Origin: Bacillota bacterium
GTDB lineage: Bacteria; Bacillota; Clostridia; Lachnospirales; Lachnospiraceae
Length of the DNA: 64,000 nt
Assembly (NCBI GenBank): GCA_023439505.1
Contig: JAEXNR010000043.1
Span: 46,307-110,306 of the forward strand
Reading direction: 5' to 3'
The notes under the pieces are model-generated. The model saw only the letters and a program-made list of their open reading frames with translations. It was not told where the DNA came from and did not search any database. Of this stretch, positions 9,409-18,046 are shown in pieces. Numbering within the stretch: position 1 is the first letter of the stretch; each line of letters begins with the position of its first letter. Made by a program: the position numbers and the translations under genes.

Positions 9409-9437
9409 ATCGTAACATAAGGAATTTGAAAAGTCAA
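9409..9437 (-). promoter_or_regulatory. promoter of uup
   Basis: The -35 is TTGACT (9432-9437), the spacer 17 bases, and the -10 TACGAT (9409-9414). It leaves a leader of about 35 bases before the ATG at 9368. Confidence 0.6.
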
Positions 9438-9534
9438 AAGATATACTGCCCGCCGTTTGGCCTCCAATGAACTCCATAATGGTCAATATCGATGGTCGCA
9501 GGTCATCCCTTTGCAATCTAATCCTTCACAAAGG

Positions 9535-9570
9535 AAAACACCTTCGAAGAATAAGTTACGAAGGTGTTTT
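9535..9570 (-). terminator. terminator of purA
   Basis: A 12-bp perfect stem (9535-9546 with 9559-9570) with a 12-base loop lies about 45 bases past the purA stop. On the minus strand its distal arm ends in TTTT. Confidence 0.75.
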
Positions 9571-9615
9571 CTGCTTCATGACAAGTGAACCGTTATCCGG
9601 TTCCTCTTGTTATTA

Positions 9616-10893
9616 TTATGATTTCAGGATGATTTCTTCTCTTCCAGGTCCGTTTGATACCAGGGTGATGGGAACTTCAATCTCTTTCTCAATGAATTCA
9701 ATGTACTTTCTGCAGTTTTCAGGTAACTCGTTATAATTACGAATTCCTCTGATTTCCTGTTTCCAACCGGGAAGATATTCATAAACCGGCTTTGCTTTCT
9801 TTAACTTTACGGTCGTAGGAAAATCCTTTGTTACTACCCCGTCTATTTCATATCCTACACATACCGGAAGAGTATCCAGATATCCAAGGACATCCAATAC
9901 TGTCAAAGCCACTTCGGTAGCGCCCTGCATCCTGCAGCCATAACGGCTTGCAACTGCGTCAAACCATCCCATACGTCTGGGTCTTCCTGTGGTCGCCCCA
10001 TATTCCCCTGCATCTCCACCGCGCTTTCTCAGCTCATCAGCTTCCTCTCCAAAGATCTCGCTGACAAATTCGCCTGCTCCAACCGCACTGGAATATGCCT
10101 TAACTACAGTGACAACATCCTTAATCTCGTAAGCTGGAATTCCGGCACCGATGGCACCGTAAGCCGCCAGGGTGGAAGAGGAGGTAACCATTGGGTAGAT
10201 ACCAAAATCAGGATCCTTTAATGCACCTAACTGGCCCTCCAGTAAAATGTTCTTTCCTTCTTTAATGGCATCATGCAGATAAGCGGCAACATCACAAACA
10301 TATGGTTCTACCATCTTTTTATATTCTAACAAGGTTGCAAACAACTCATCCGGATTAATCGGATCCTTGTGGTATAAGTGCTCTAAAATCACGTTCTTAA
10401 GTTCACAAACTCTGTCTACTTTTTCTCTTAAGAGCTCTTCATCAAAAAGCTCGGAAACCTGAAAACCGATCTTCGCATATTTATCTGAATAAAAGGGCGC
10501 AATTCCTGATTTCGTGGAACCAAAGGATTTGCCTCCAAGTCTTTCTTCTTCATATTGGTCAAAGAGGATATGATACGGCATCATAATCTGTGCTCTGTCA
10601 GATACCTTAATGCACGGCATCGGTACACCGCGATCAACCAAAGACTGAATTTCTTTAAATAGATATGGGATATTTAAAGCAACGCCATTTCCGATAACAC
10701 TGGTCGTATGTTTATAAAAAACGCCGGATGGGAGTAAATGAAGTGCAAATTTGCCATACTCATTAATAATCGTATGACCCGCATTGCTTCCGCCTTGAAA
10801 ACGAACAATAAGATCCGCTTCCTTGCCCAGCATATCCGTAATTTTACCTTTTCCTTCATCTCCCCAGTTAGCTCCTACAATTGCCTTTACCAT
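9616..10893 (-). CDS. purA: adenylosuccinate synthetase
   Basis: PurA (425 residues) joins IMP and aspartate using GTP to make adenylosuccinate, the first committed step to AMP. The N-terminal GTP/IMP loop WGDEGKGK (10-17) and the GGSNAGHTI segment with catalytic His are present, as is TTGRPRRMGW in the C-terminal half. Length is normal. GGAGG lies 9 bases before the ATG. It is monocistronic, with a promoter at 10984-11012 and a terminator at 9535-9570. PurB, the next enzyme, is encoded separately at 18.4 kb. Confidence 0.97.
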   Translation of the reverse strand: MVKAIVGANWGDEGKGKITDMLGKEADLIVRFQGGSNAGHTIINEYGKFALHLLPSGVFYKHTTSVIGNGVALNIPYLFKEIQSLVDRGVPMPCIKVSDRAQIMMPYHILFDQYEEERLGGKSFGSTKSGIAPFYSDKYAKIGFQVSELFDEELLREKVDRVCELKNVILEHLYHKDPINPDELFATLLEYKKMVEPYVCDVAAYLHDAIKEGKNILLEGQLGALKDPDFGIYPMVTSSSTLAAYGAIGAGIPAYEIKDVVTVVKAYSSAVGAGEFVSEIFGEEADELRKRGGDAGEYGATTGRPRRMGWFDAVASRYGCRMQGATEVALTVLDVLGYLDTLPVCVGYEIDGVVTKDFPTTVKLKKAKPVYEYLPGWKQEIRGIRNYNELPENCRKYIEFIEKEIEVPITLVSNGPGREEIILKS

Positions 10894-10983
10894 AAATGAA
10901 TTCCTCCTTAGAAAAAGGGCTGCTGCTGCACCTGTTTGATGCCTGACAACATCCGCAAGATTAGTATACCCAATTACCTCATA

Positions 10984-11012
10984 AGTATAATGTGTTTTTA
11001 TACATAAGTAAA
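10984..11012 (-). promoter_or_regulatory. probable promoter of purA
   Basis: The -35 is TTTACT (11007-11012), the spacer 17 bases, and the -10 TATACT (10984-10989), giving a leader near 85 bases. No purine riboswitch core was recognised in the leader. The rest of 10894-11189 shows only a weak imperfect hairpin (11142-11175). Confidence 0.45.
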
Positions 11013-11189
11013 ATCAATATTGATTATGAAGTGTATAATTACGCCTTATACTATCTTCCTGATTTCTTCTTTCCAGGCATAAAGTCGTTTCAGGGTATGC
11101 TAATCGCATATCGTCTCGGAAGAATTGTTCGGATCAGTAGAATATCCGTTCCTATGGCAGGAAAAAGCCGGATATGAATAACCGGAAGG

Positions 11190-11888
11190 TTAAAAAATCT
11201 TCGGGAAATGTCTCCCATCCGACAGGCGGTCTATAATATCCTTTACTGCAGTCATTATAAATTGCTCGGTACGCTCATAAGTAATATATTCCGGAAGGTT
11301 GTGCTCTATTTTATCCATATAGTAACGCCGTATGACCCATTCCCTGCAATCATTCATTTCATTTTTACTTAACAAATCATCAATGCTATGGGCCGGAGCT
11401 TGTTCCACTTTCTCTCTGATCTCCATCACTCCTTCATAATGTTCCATGAGAAAGTCATCGTTGCGGGTCATATCTTCAATAATGCAATGAAAATATTTGG
11501 GATCGAGCTGTTCAATTCCCAACTCCATCATTATTTTATTGAATTCCTCCCGGATGGTCAGCATATATAATTCATCCGTCAGCAAATGTACCACATATCC
11601 TTTATACAGGTCTTTCAGGCCATCCTCTCTGAAGCAGTATTTATGAATAAATTCGGCTAATCTGACATGAAATAGCTCCACATTCTCAGTTTGAACAAAC
11701 TCCGGATCGGGTATGTCATCCCTCAGATGTGTGTGCTTCTTATCCGCTCTTACAAAGTCCTTTCTTGAATGAATTGCGTCCGGACCGAAAGCACCCATAT
11801 AAAACAATGCTTCCTCCGGTATGGTTTCCCGGGGTAAACGCATTAATATTTCTCTTGCAATCACCAAATGTGTCATAATTCCTGCCAT
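11190..11888 (-). CDS. zinc-dependent phospholipase C-like protein
   Basis: A 232-residue protein with a His/Asp pattern of the zinc-dependent phospholipase C-like family: THLVIAREIL near the N-terminus, GPDAIHSRKD, KKHTHLRDD, FHVRLAEFIHKY and GYVVHLLTDELY. These could build a trinuclear metal site. No signal peptide is seen, so a secreted phospholipase is unlikely; cytoplasmic homologues of this type are common in Clostridia and unassigned. It follows the GNAT gene by 15 bases on the same strand and probably ends the LysR-dut-GNAT operon. Confidence 0.6.
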   Translation of the reverse strand: MAGIMTHLVIAREILMRLPRETIPEEALFYMGAFGPDAIHSRKDFVRADKKHTHLRDDIPDPEFVQTENVELFHVRLAEFIHKYCFREDGLKDLYKGYVVHLLTDELYMLTIREEFNKIMMELGIEQLDPKYFHCIIEDMTRNDDFLMEHYEGVMEIREKVEQAPAHSIDDLLSKNEMNDCREWVIRRYYMDKIEHNLPEYITYERTEQFIMTAVKDIIDRLSDGRHFPKIF

Positions 11889-11903
11889 ACACTACCTCAC
11901 ATC

Positions 11904-12362
11904 TTACTTAATAATATAAACCATCTCGTCTTCAAGCGATTCAAATCCCATCTTTTGATACACCGGCCGTCCCATCTGTGTTGCATTTAAGTAGAGCTTA
12001 CCCACATTTCTCTCCTTTGATTCCTGAATGATCATCCTGATTAATTGGGATGCCAGCCCTTGTCTGCGATACTCCGGCAGGGTATAAACATTCAGGAGGT
12101 AGCCGCATCTTCCGGAGAGATTTGATATCATCGGTATGGTGTCGTAAAAGCACACCATAATGTCGGATACAATGACTCCATTATCAACAGCCACCCAGAC
12201 CAATGTCTGTTCATCCTTCATATGATCCATCAGATAATTTTTCGTCCGCTGCGCGAAATCCTCCGGAATGGAAGAAGGCGGATTTCCGATTAACTGTACA
12301 AAATCTATCCTGTTTTTCACAAGTGCATCAATATCCTCCAATACCGCTTTTCTGATTTCCAT
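11904..12362 (-). CDS. GNAT family N-acetyltransferase
   Basis: A 152-residue acetyltransferase. The acetyl-CoA-binding signature is visible as TLPEYRRQGLASQLIRMII (motif A, Q/RxxGxG/A type), preceded by a strand with CGYLLNVYT and followed by LYLNATQMGRPVYQKMGF. The acceptor substrate cannot be read from sequence. It lies 12 bases downstream of dut and 15 bases upstream of the PLC-like gene, so all are likely co-transcribed. Confidence 0.8.
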   Translation of the reverse strand: MEIRKAVLEDIDALVKNRIDFVQLIGNPPSSIPEDFAQRTKNYLMDHMKDEQTLVWVAVDNGVIVSDIMVCFYDTIPMISNLSGRCGYLLNVYTLPEYRRQGLASQLIRMIIQESKERNVGKLYLNATQMGRPVYQKMGFESLEDEMVYIIK

Positions 12363-12374
12363 CTCTCATCTCCT

Positions 12375-12902
12375 TTATCTTGTCGTACTGCCAAATCCAC
12401 CGTTGCGGATCTCATCGGCATCATCATCCACCGTAATCCCAAATTCCACAAAAATCCCCTGAATAAACCCCATTCCTACATCAATGACAAGACTTTTTCC
12501 TTCCCTGGTGTCATTGGTGATCTTACAAAAGATATGTCCCTCATTATCTGAATTATAATAATCACTGTCAATAATCCCAACCGTATTGTTTAATTGAAGC
12601 CGATATTTAAATCCCAATCCGCTTCTCGGATAACATTTTAACACCCATCCCTCTTCTATCCTTACTCTGACACCGGTGGGAATCTTAATTTCCTCTCCGG
12701 GTTTTAGCACAAAGGATACGGGGCTGTAAAAATCGTAGCCTGCCGATCCTCTGGTGGCTCTCCTGGGGAGTTTTATCTCTTCATAAATCCTGTCAAGCTC
12801 CAAAACAGCCTGCTCCTGTGATGCTTCCGAATGAAATGTGCTGTGCCATGCCTCTTGAAACTGTTTAAAACTGACTTTCTCAAACTGTGCAATTCTCTTC
12901 AT
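12375..12902 (-). CDS. dut: dUTP diphosphatase (trimeric dUTPase family)
   Basis: About 175 residues, longer than typical dUTPase because of a helical N-terminal extension of about 45 residues. The five family motifs are recognisable in order: GSAGYDFYS, PRSGLGFK, GIIDSDYYN, a weak motif 4 around GMGFIQGIFVEF, and the C-terminal NGGFGSTTR that closes on the nucleotide. It hydrolyses dUTP to dUMP, keeping uracil out of DNA. The start at 12902 has a strong GGAGGA site; a longer frame from 12932 would overlap the lysR stop. dCTP deaminase-like relatives are less likely given the TyrAsp motif. Confidence 0.85.
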   Translation of the reverse strand: MKRIAQFEKVSFKQFQEAWHSTFHSEASQEQAVLELDRIYEEIKLPRRATRGSAGYDFYSPVSFVLKPGEEIKIPTGVRVRIEEGWVLKCYPRSGLGFKYRLQLNNTVGIIDSDYYNSDNEGHIFCKITNDTREGKSLVIDVGMGFIQGIFVEFGITVDDDADEIRNGGFGSTTR

Positions 12903-12921
12903 AAAATCCTCCGTACTTATT

Positions 12922-13824
12922 TCACTTATCATTTTCTTCCTTAAATTTTAACATGAAAAGCAATTCCCTGGCTGCTGTCGATATGGGATTATGATTGCCT
13001 GTTATAATACAAAAATGTCTTGATGGAATGTCCTCTTCAAATTTTAATGCAAATAATTCTCCCGACCTGAGTAAATCAGATGCAAAATCTTCAATCACAC
13101 ATGCCACTCCCAGATTTCTCTGTGCAAACTTCACGATAATATCACTCATTGCCAGCTCAAATTCCGGTTTCAGCACTACTCCATTCAACTTCAGATAATC
13201 ATCAATATATTTTCTTGAACTGGTATTGTGATCCAGGCAAATAATCGGAAGTTCCTCCAAGGCCTGATAATCCAGAATCTGATCCTTCAAATACCGAAAC
13301 CTGCCACCCGCTACAAAGACATCCTGAATTTCTCTGACCCGGAGGACCTGCGTCTCGGGTTTTGCCTGAAAGGGTTCACTGACAATTCCAAAATCAATCT
13401 TACCATCATACAGATATTCCAGGGTCTCCGGCGTAGGTGCATTGGTCACCAATACCTTAATCTTTGGAAATTTCTCGTGAAACCTTTCCAGAAAGGGCAG
13501 CAGATAAAACTGCAGAGTCATATCACTGGCACCGATACGAATCTCCCCGTTCTCCAGATCCAGCATCTTCTGAAACTTAGCTTCTCCCAGCTGTATCAGC
13601 TCATATCCTCTTTGCACATAGGAGAAGAGCACTTCCCCTTCCGGTGTCAGCCTGACTCCTTTGGGAATTCGCACAAATAACCTGCTGCCCAGATTCGTCT
13701 CCAGCAGTTTTATCGCCTGGCTGACTGCCGGCTGCGTGATACATAATTCCTCTCCCGCCTGGGTAAAGCTACCGGCCTTTGCCACATAATAAAAGATTTT
13801 ATAGTATTCCAAATCAATATTCAT
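12922..13824 (-). CDS. LysR family transcriptional regulator
   Basis: A 300-residue LysR regulator. The N-terminal winged helix shows the family pattern (AGSFTQAGEELCITQPAVSQ, then LGSRLFVRIPKGVRLTPEG), followed by a two-lobed effector domain (GEIRIGASDMTLQFYLLPFL). CysL/CbbR-like regulators share this layout. It is the first gene of a minus-strand run with dut, a GNAT enzyme and a PLC-like protein. Such regulators often act on divergent genes, but here the divergent neighbour is a tetR operon with its own operators. Effector unknown. Confidence 0.88.
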   Translation of the reverse strand: MNIDLEYYKIFYYVAKAGSFTQAGEELCITQPAVSQAIKLLETNLGSRLFVRIPKGVRLTPEGEVLFSYVQRGYELIQLGEAKFQKMLDLENGEIRIGASDMTLQFYLLPFLERFHEKFPKIKVLVTNAPTPETLEYLYDGKIDFGIVSEPFQAKPETQVLRVREIQDVFVAGGRFRYLKDQILDYQALEELPIICLDHNTSSRKYIDDYLKLNGVVLKPEFELAMSDIIVKFAQRNLGVACVIEDFASDLLRSGELFALKFEEDIPSRHFCIITGNHNPISTAARELLFMLKFKEENDK

Positions 13825-14111
13825 ATAAATAATCCTTATGCGCTTATTTAAATCACTATGGACTCATTATATCATTCCTGAAGGTGTTCGTAAATAAACC
13901 TTACAGAATGTTTTATTATCTACTGTCAGTATGTTACAGTTCGCTCCCATTCAAGGCCACGAATATGATGGTTTCATGTTCAACAGCCTCTTATAGGAAT
14001 CCCTGTATGATCTCCTTCTCCTCTTTAATCTCCTCCCTGGAACGCGCCGCTTCCGCCAAATTCTCTTCAATTGGAAACACAGCCAATTTCCAATTTATGA
14101 TTATTTTCTAA

Positions 14112-14161
14112 TTGACCAAATCAGTCAACTATGATACGATGTGTTTGACCAGATCAGTCAA
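14112..14161 (+). promoter_or_regulatory. double TetR operator overlapping promoter -35 elements
   Basis: Two nearly identical 17-bp sites, TTGACCAAATCAGTCAA (14112-14128) and TTGACCAGATCAGTCAA (14145-14161), each have TTGAC/GTCAA arms and are 33 bp apart, about three helical turns. Each begins with a TTGACC -35-like hexamer; the first pairs with TACGAT (14135-14140) at 17 bases. This fits autorepression by the TetR protein at 14201. Elsewhere in 13825-14200 only a short minus-strand frame (13991-14086) is seen. Confidence 0.75.
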
Positions 14162-14200
14162 TATATATTTTAAGACATAATTTCATAAACAAGTAAGAAG

Positions 14201-14872
14201 GTGAGCGCAATATACGAAAGGTTTGAGCATCTGGAGGAATCCAAGAGGCAAAGCATTATTAATGCAGGTTTTCAAGTATTCTCCAGATATGGATATAAGA
14301 AGGCATCCGTAGATATGATTGTACGTGAGGCCGATATCTCAAAGGGCAGTTTATTTTATTACTTCGAATCCAAGAAAAATTTCTATTTATACTTATACGA
14401 ATACAGTGGTTCACTGATGGAGTCTGCCGTTGACCAGACTGGTCCTGACGGTCAGCCTGCCTATCTGCAGTATACTGATTTTTTTGAACGGATCATGGTA
14501 ATCCAACAATTAAAAGGTGAGGCCACAAAGAAATATCCTTATCTCTATCCTTATATTAAAAAGATGATCTTCGATCACGATCCTGCCATTAACAAAGAGA
14601 TTAATTTGATCAACCAACGGTATACGACAAATCGTATGATGGATTTCTTTCAGAATATTGACACCCACAAATTTAAGGACGGTATTGACCCAAACATGGT
14701 CCTTCAATTGGTGTCCTGGAGTCTGGAGGGCTGTTCTAACTTAATGCAGCTGAGTAACAATACACCTTCCCCATCGAAAGGAACGCAATTTGATTTAAAG
14801 GATGCTGCTGACTTATTCAATTCCTATATTAAATTATTTCGTGATAATTTTTATAAGAAAGAATATTTGTAG
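14201..14872 (+). CDS. TetR/AcrR family transcriptional repressor
   Basis: A 223-residue repressor. The N-terminal helix-turn-helix is typical (RQSIINAGFQVFSRYGYKKA, then ADISKGSLFYYFESKKNFY). The C-terminal ligand domain is variable, as usual. The start used is GTG at 14201; the ribosome site AAGTAAGAAG is weak and no ATG is available. It heads a plus-strand operon with an ABC-2 exporter, an acyltransferase and a small membrane protein, behind two operators at 14112-14161. The inducer is probably an export substrate. Confidence 0.88.
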   Translation: MSAIYERFEHLEESKRQSIINAGFQVFSRYGYKKASVDMIVREADISKGSLFYYFESKKNFYLYLYEYSGSLMESAVDQTGPDGQPAYLQYTDFFERIMVIQQLKGEATKKYPYLYPYIKKMIFDHDPAINKEINLINQRYTTNRMMDFFQNIDTHKFKDGIDPNMVLQLVSWSLEGCSNLMQLSNNTPSPSKGTQFDLKDAADLFNSYIKLFRDNFYKKEYL

Positions 14873-14969
14873 AAACGCATAAAAGAAGACATCGAGTCTT
14901 TTAATAAAAAATTACAAACGGTTTTGCTTAGCGTCGCTGTGTAACTGAAAATGAAAGGAGTTATTGTAT

Positions 14970-15893
14970 ATGGCAATGATTGAAATGAAAGGACTGACGA
15001 AGGATTACGGCAATCACAGAGGGATATTTGATCTCTCCTTTGGTGTAAGAGAGGGAGAAGTATTCGGTTATCTTGGACCGAATGGTGCGGGTAAAACCAC
15101 TACCATAAGACATCTGATGGGATTTTTAACACCGGATCGTGGTGATGCCACCATTCTCGGACGAAATTGCCGGAAAGAGAGTGCAAAGATCATGGAACAG
15201 CTCGGCTACCTTCCGGCGGAGATTTCCTTCTTTGATGGGATGAACGGCATGGACTTTTTAGCCTTTATGGGCAGAATGCGGGGGCTGACAAGTACCGCCT
15301 ATCGGGATCAGCTCATTGAGAAATTCCAGCTGGATACGAAGGGCAGAATCAGAAAAATGTCCAAAGGGATGAAGCAAAAGCTTGGCATTATCTGTGCTTT
15401 CATGCATGATCCCAAGGTTCTCATTCTGGATGAACCCACCAGCGGTCTGGATCCCCTGATGCAGAAAACCTTTGCCGAGCTTATTCTGGAAGAAAAGAAG
15501 AAGGGTAAAACCATATTAATGTCCTCCCACAGTTTTGAAGAAATTGAAAAGACCTGCGACAGGGTGGGAATCATAAGAAACGGAGAACTGGTTGCTACAG
15601 AGAATATGCATACGCTGCAGGAAAATCGCCGTAAAACTTACCTCGTGACCTTCGATACCCCGGCTTCTGCAATGAAGTTTGCCGCTTTGGATCACTCCGA
15701 TTCCATCACAGTAAACGGAACAATTGTTAAAGTTCAGGTCCTGGGCAATGTATCCGCATTTGTTCAGTCCCTCAGTTCATTCACCGTACTGGATCTTGAT
15801 ACGGAAAACGGCAGTCTGGAAGATGTCTTTATGCAATATTACGGCAGCACTTCGACCAGCCGGAAGGCAGATCAGAAGGAGGTATCGATATGA
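14970..15893 (+). CDS. ABC-2 type exporter ATP-binding protein
   Basis: A 307-residue ATPase. Walker A is GPNGAGKTTT (36-45), the signature MSKGMKQKL, and Walker B VLILDEPTSGLD (~150-161). After the ATPase core comes a C-terminal domain of about 90 residues, common in ABC-2 and lantibiotic-immunity ATPases. GGAG lies 9 bases before the ATG at 14970; a longer TTG start at 14964 is less likely. Its end overlaps the permease start (ATGA), so they form one transporter. A weak hairpin between tetR and this gene (about 14881-14903) could attenuate transcription. Confidence 0.9.
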   Translation: MAMIEMKGLTKDYGNHRGIFDLSFGVREGEVFGYLGPNGAGKTTTIRHLMGFLTPDRGDATILGRNCRKESAKIMEQLGYLPAEISFFDGMNGMDFLAFMGRMRGLTSTAYRDQLIEKFQLDTKGRIRKMSKGMKQKLGIICAFMHDPKVLILDEPTSGLDPLMQKTFAELILEEKKKGKTILMSSHSFEEIEKTCDRVGIIRNGELVATENMHTLQENRRKTYLVTFDTPASAMKFAALDHSDSITVNGTIVKVQVLGNVSAFVQSLSSFTVLDLDTENGSLEDVFMQYYGSTSTSRKADQKEVSI

Positions 15894-16687
15894 TTAAACC
15901 ATTATTGAAAGCCACACTGAAACAAAATTATATTGTCTTTCTGATCATCACAGGGGTACTTATGATGTACCTGTCCATTATTATCGGAATGTATAATCCG
16001 GATACCCAGGATGTCATGAATGATATGCTGCAGATGCTCCCGAAACAGCTGATCTCAGCCATGGGCTTTGCCGCTGCCGATAACACCTTATTAGGTTTTA
16101 TCTCTTCGTATTACTATGGATTTTTAATCCTGCTATTGCCCATGATCTATACCATCACTGTGGCCAACCGCAGCATTGCCTCCCATGTGGACAAAGGCTC
16201 CATGGCATATCTGTTATCCACGCCCAATACCCGGTCAAGAGTCGCCGCTACCCAGGCAGTTTTCCTCCTCCTTAGCACAGCGCTGCTCCTTAGTCTGGTT
16301 ACTGTTGCAGGAATCGCAATCAGCGGAATCTTATTCCCGGATGCTCTGGATATCCCGGGCTTCCTGATGGTCAATCTGGGTGCGTTACTGCTCTATTTTG
16401 CAGTGACCGGAATCGGTTTTTTTGCTTCCTGCTTATTTAATGATACCAAGAACTCCCTGTCCATCGGAGCAGGACTTCCAGTCGCCTTCCTGCTTCTGCA
16501 GATGATTTCCGATATGGGAGATCAGACAGGATTTTTCAAATATTTCTCACTTTTTACTCTGTTTGATACGGATCAAATCATTCAGAGAGACGGATATCTG
16601 GGTTCTTTTCTTCTATTAGGCGGCATAGGGATCATGTTATACACATTGGCCATTGCTGTATTTCGAAAGAGAGATCTCCCGCTTTAA
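15890..16687 (+). CDS. ABC-2 type exporter permease
   Basis: A 265-residue integral membrane protein with about six hydrophobic helices. The layout matches ABC-2 permeases: first helix IVFLIITGVLMMYLSIIIGM, then an extracytoplasmic loop, then five more. A short VDKGSMAYLLSTPN segment after helix 2 is the typical coupling region of this family. It is translationally coupled to the ATPase by a 4-base overlap. The substrate is unknown; the acyltransferase that follows suggests an acylated lipid or peptide. Confidence 0.85.
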   Translation: MIKPLLKATLKQNYIVFLIITGVLMMYLSIIIGMYNPDTQDVMNDMLQMLPKQLISAMGFAAADNTLLGFISSYYYGFLILLLPMIYTITVANRSIASHVDKGSMAYLLSTPNTRSRVAATQAVFLLLSTALLLSLVTVAGIAISGILFPDALDIPGFLMVNLGALLLYFAVTGIGFFASCLFNDTKNSLSIGAGLPVAFLLLQMISDMGDQTGFFKYFSLFTLFDTDQIIQRDGYLGSFLLLGGIGIMLYTLAIAVFRKRDLPL

Positions 16688-16705
16688 AGAAAATGATAAT
16701 CTAAT

Positions 16706-16721
16706 TGATAAAGCTTTATCA
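16706..16721. promoter_or_regulatory. perfect 16-bp palindrome before the acyltransferase gene
   Basis: TGATAAAGCTTTATCA is fully symmetric and lies between the permease stop and the acyltransferase ribosome site. It differs from the TetR sites upstream. It may be an operator for another regulator or an RNA hairpin; no function can be assigned. Confidence 0.35.
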
Positions 16722-16756
16722 GGCTTTCGCCCGTATCGTTGAATAGGAGGATCATG

Positions 16757-18046
16757 ATGGATTCTATGAAAATAACCATGGAACGAACACATTATTTTTC
16801 GCCGGCAATTCATATTCTATTGTCGGCAGATATTGTCTCCACTGAGGAAAGCAATACCATCTCCTTTGAATCCCTGAAAGCATCAATTGTTGCGGCAGTT
16901 ACGCATCATTCACTCCTGACTTCTCAGGTCTTACAGGATGAGCAGGGGGATTGCTATTATGTCCCCTGCCAGACCTGCGCCATCCCCATCACAAGATTGG
17001 ACACGCAAGGATTTTTGCTGCAGCAACTGATCAATGAGCAGGAACGAATTCCCTTTGACCTTGCCCGTGGCGAATTGCTTCGCTTCTTTTTCGTTCCGGG
17101 TAAATCCTGTGCAAAACTGATCCTGATTGCCCATCATCTTGCCGGTGACGGACTTGCTGCGATCTATCTGCTCCGGGATATTATGAACGAACTTGGCAGG
17201 CTCTCTTCCTTTCGGGAAACTGCTCCGATCACTTTATTTCAGCCGCAGCATATCCCTGCGAAGATCAAACTTAATTTCTTTATCAGACTGTTAGCAAAAG
17301 AGCTTAACAGGCAATGGCTCAAGACAAAACATATCTTTCGCTACGATGAATTTGAAACCATGTTTCATTTATTCTGGTCGGAAAGAAAAACAAATTATAT
17401 CACTCATACTTTTACCAAAGATCAGTTACATAAACTGTTGGAAGTTTCTAAAGCACGGGGAATTACGATTAATAGCATCATCACCACCGCTTTTCTCTTC
17501 GCTTCCAATCAAGAGGAAGATGTAGGTCTTGCGGTCAGTATCAGACCGGAAGGATATGAGGGGATGGGAAATTATGCCACCGGTATCTCCATCTTATACC
17601 AATATGATAAGAAACTATCCTTTTGGAAAAATGCCGCCAGGGTTCAGAAGCTGATACACCGCAAACTAACGAATGAGCACAAGAAATATTTTCTCCTTCA
17701 ATTTTTAGATATCCTGGAGCCCACATTGATTGACGCTGCCTATTTCTATGGCTTTTCTGACTTTGAAAATGCCGCGGCCGCCAGGGTGAGCAGTATGTTT
17801 GGTTATAATGGGAATCCAAAGGGAATTAGTATTACCAATCTCACGAAAGCCCCGATTCCGGACCGTTACGGAACCTATCAATTGCAAAATCTGCTCTTTC
17901 TTCCGCCGCTGGTACCCAATGCAAAGCATATCATCGGCGTTGTTACATTGGGAGATACCATGACCATCAGTATACAATTTCTTAAAGAACATAAAGAAAA
18001 GGAAACCCTATGGTTCAACCAGGCAATGAAGGAATTACTATTATGA
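16757..18046 (+). CDS. condensation-domain-like acyltransferase
   Basis: A 429-residue protein of the condensation-domain / alcohol acetyltransferase superfamily. The catalytic HHxxxDG motif is HHLAGDG (126-132). A C-terminal SMFGYNGNPKGISITNLT region sits where the DFGWG-like bridge occurs in the family. No adenylation or carrier domains are attached, so it is not part of a visible NRPS. Stand-alone relatives transfer acyl groups to alcohols, lipids or peptides (PapA5-type). The ATG at 16757 follows AGGAGG by 6 bases. It sits in the TetR-exporter operon, hinting that it modifies an exported compound. Confidence 0.7.
   Translation: MDSMKITMERTHYFSPAIHILLSADIVSTEESNTISFESLKASIVAAVTHHSLLTSQVLQDEQGDCYYVPCQTCAIPITRLDTQGFLLQQLINEQERIPFDLARGELLRFFFVPGKSCAKLILIAHHLAGDGLAAIYLLRDIMNELGRLSSFRETAPITLFQPQHIPAKIKLNFFIRLLAKELNRQWLKTKHIFRYDEFETMFHLFWSERKTNYITHTFTKDQLHKLLEVSKARGITINSIITTAFLFASNQEEDVGLAVSIRPEGYEGMGNYATGISILYQYDKKLSFWKNAARVQKLIHRKLTNEHKKYFLLQFLDILEPTLIDAAYFYGFSDFENAAAARVSSMFGYNGNPKGISITNLTKAPIPDRYGTYQLQNLLFLPPLVPNAKHIIGVVTLGDTMTISIQFLKEHKEKETLWFNQAMKELLL

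Noticed and set aside
9369..9467. N-terminal extension of Uup
   Set aside because: The region contains the promoter and the extension is not like the ABC-F family.
10894..11012. Purine riboswitch before purA
   Set aside because: The conserved purine-aptamer junction and loop sequences were not found.
11142..11175. Terminator after the PLC-like gene
   Set aside because: The stem is imperfect and no T-tract follows on the minus strand.
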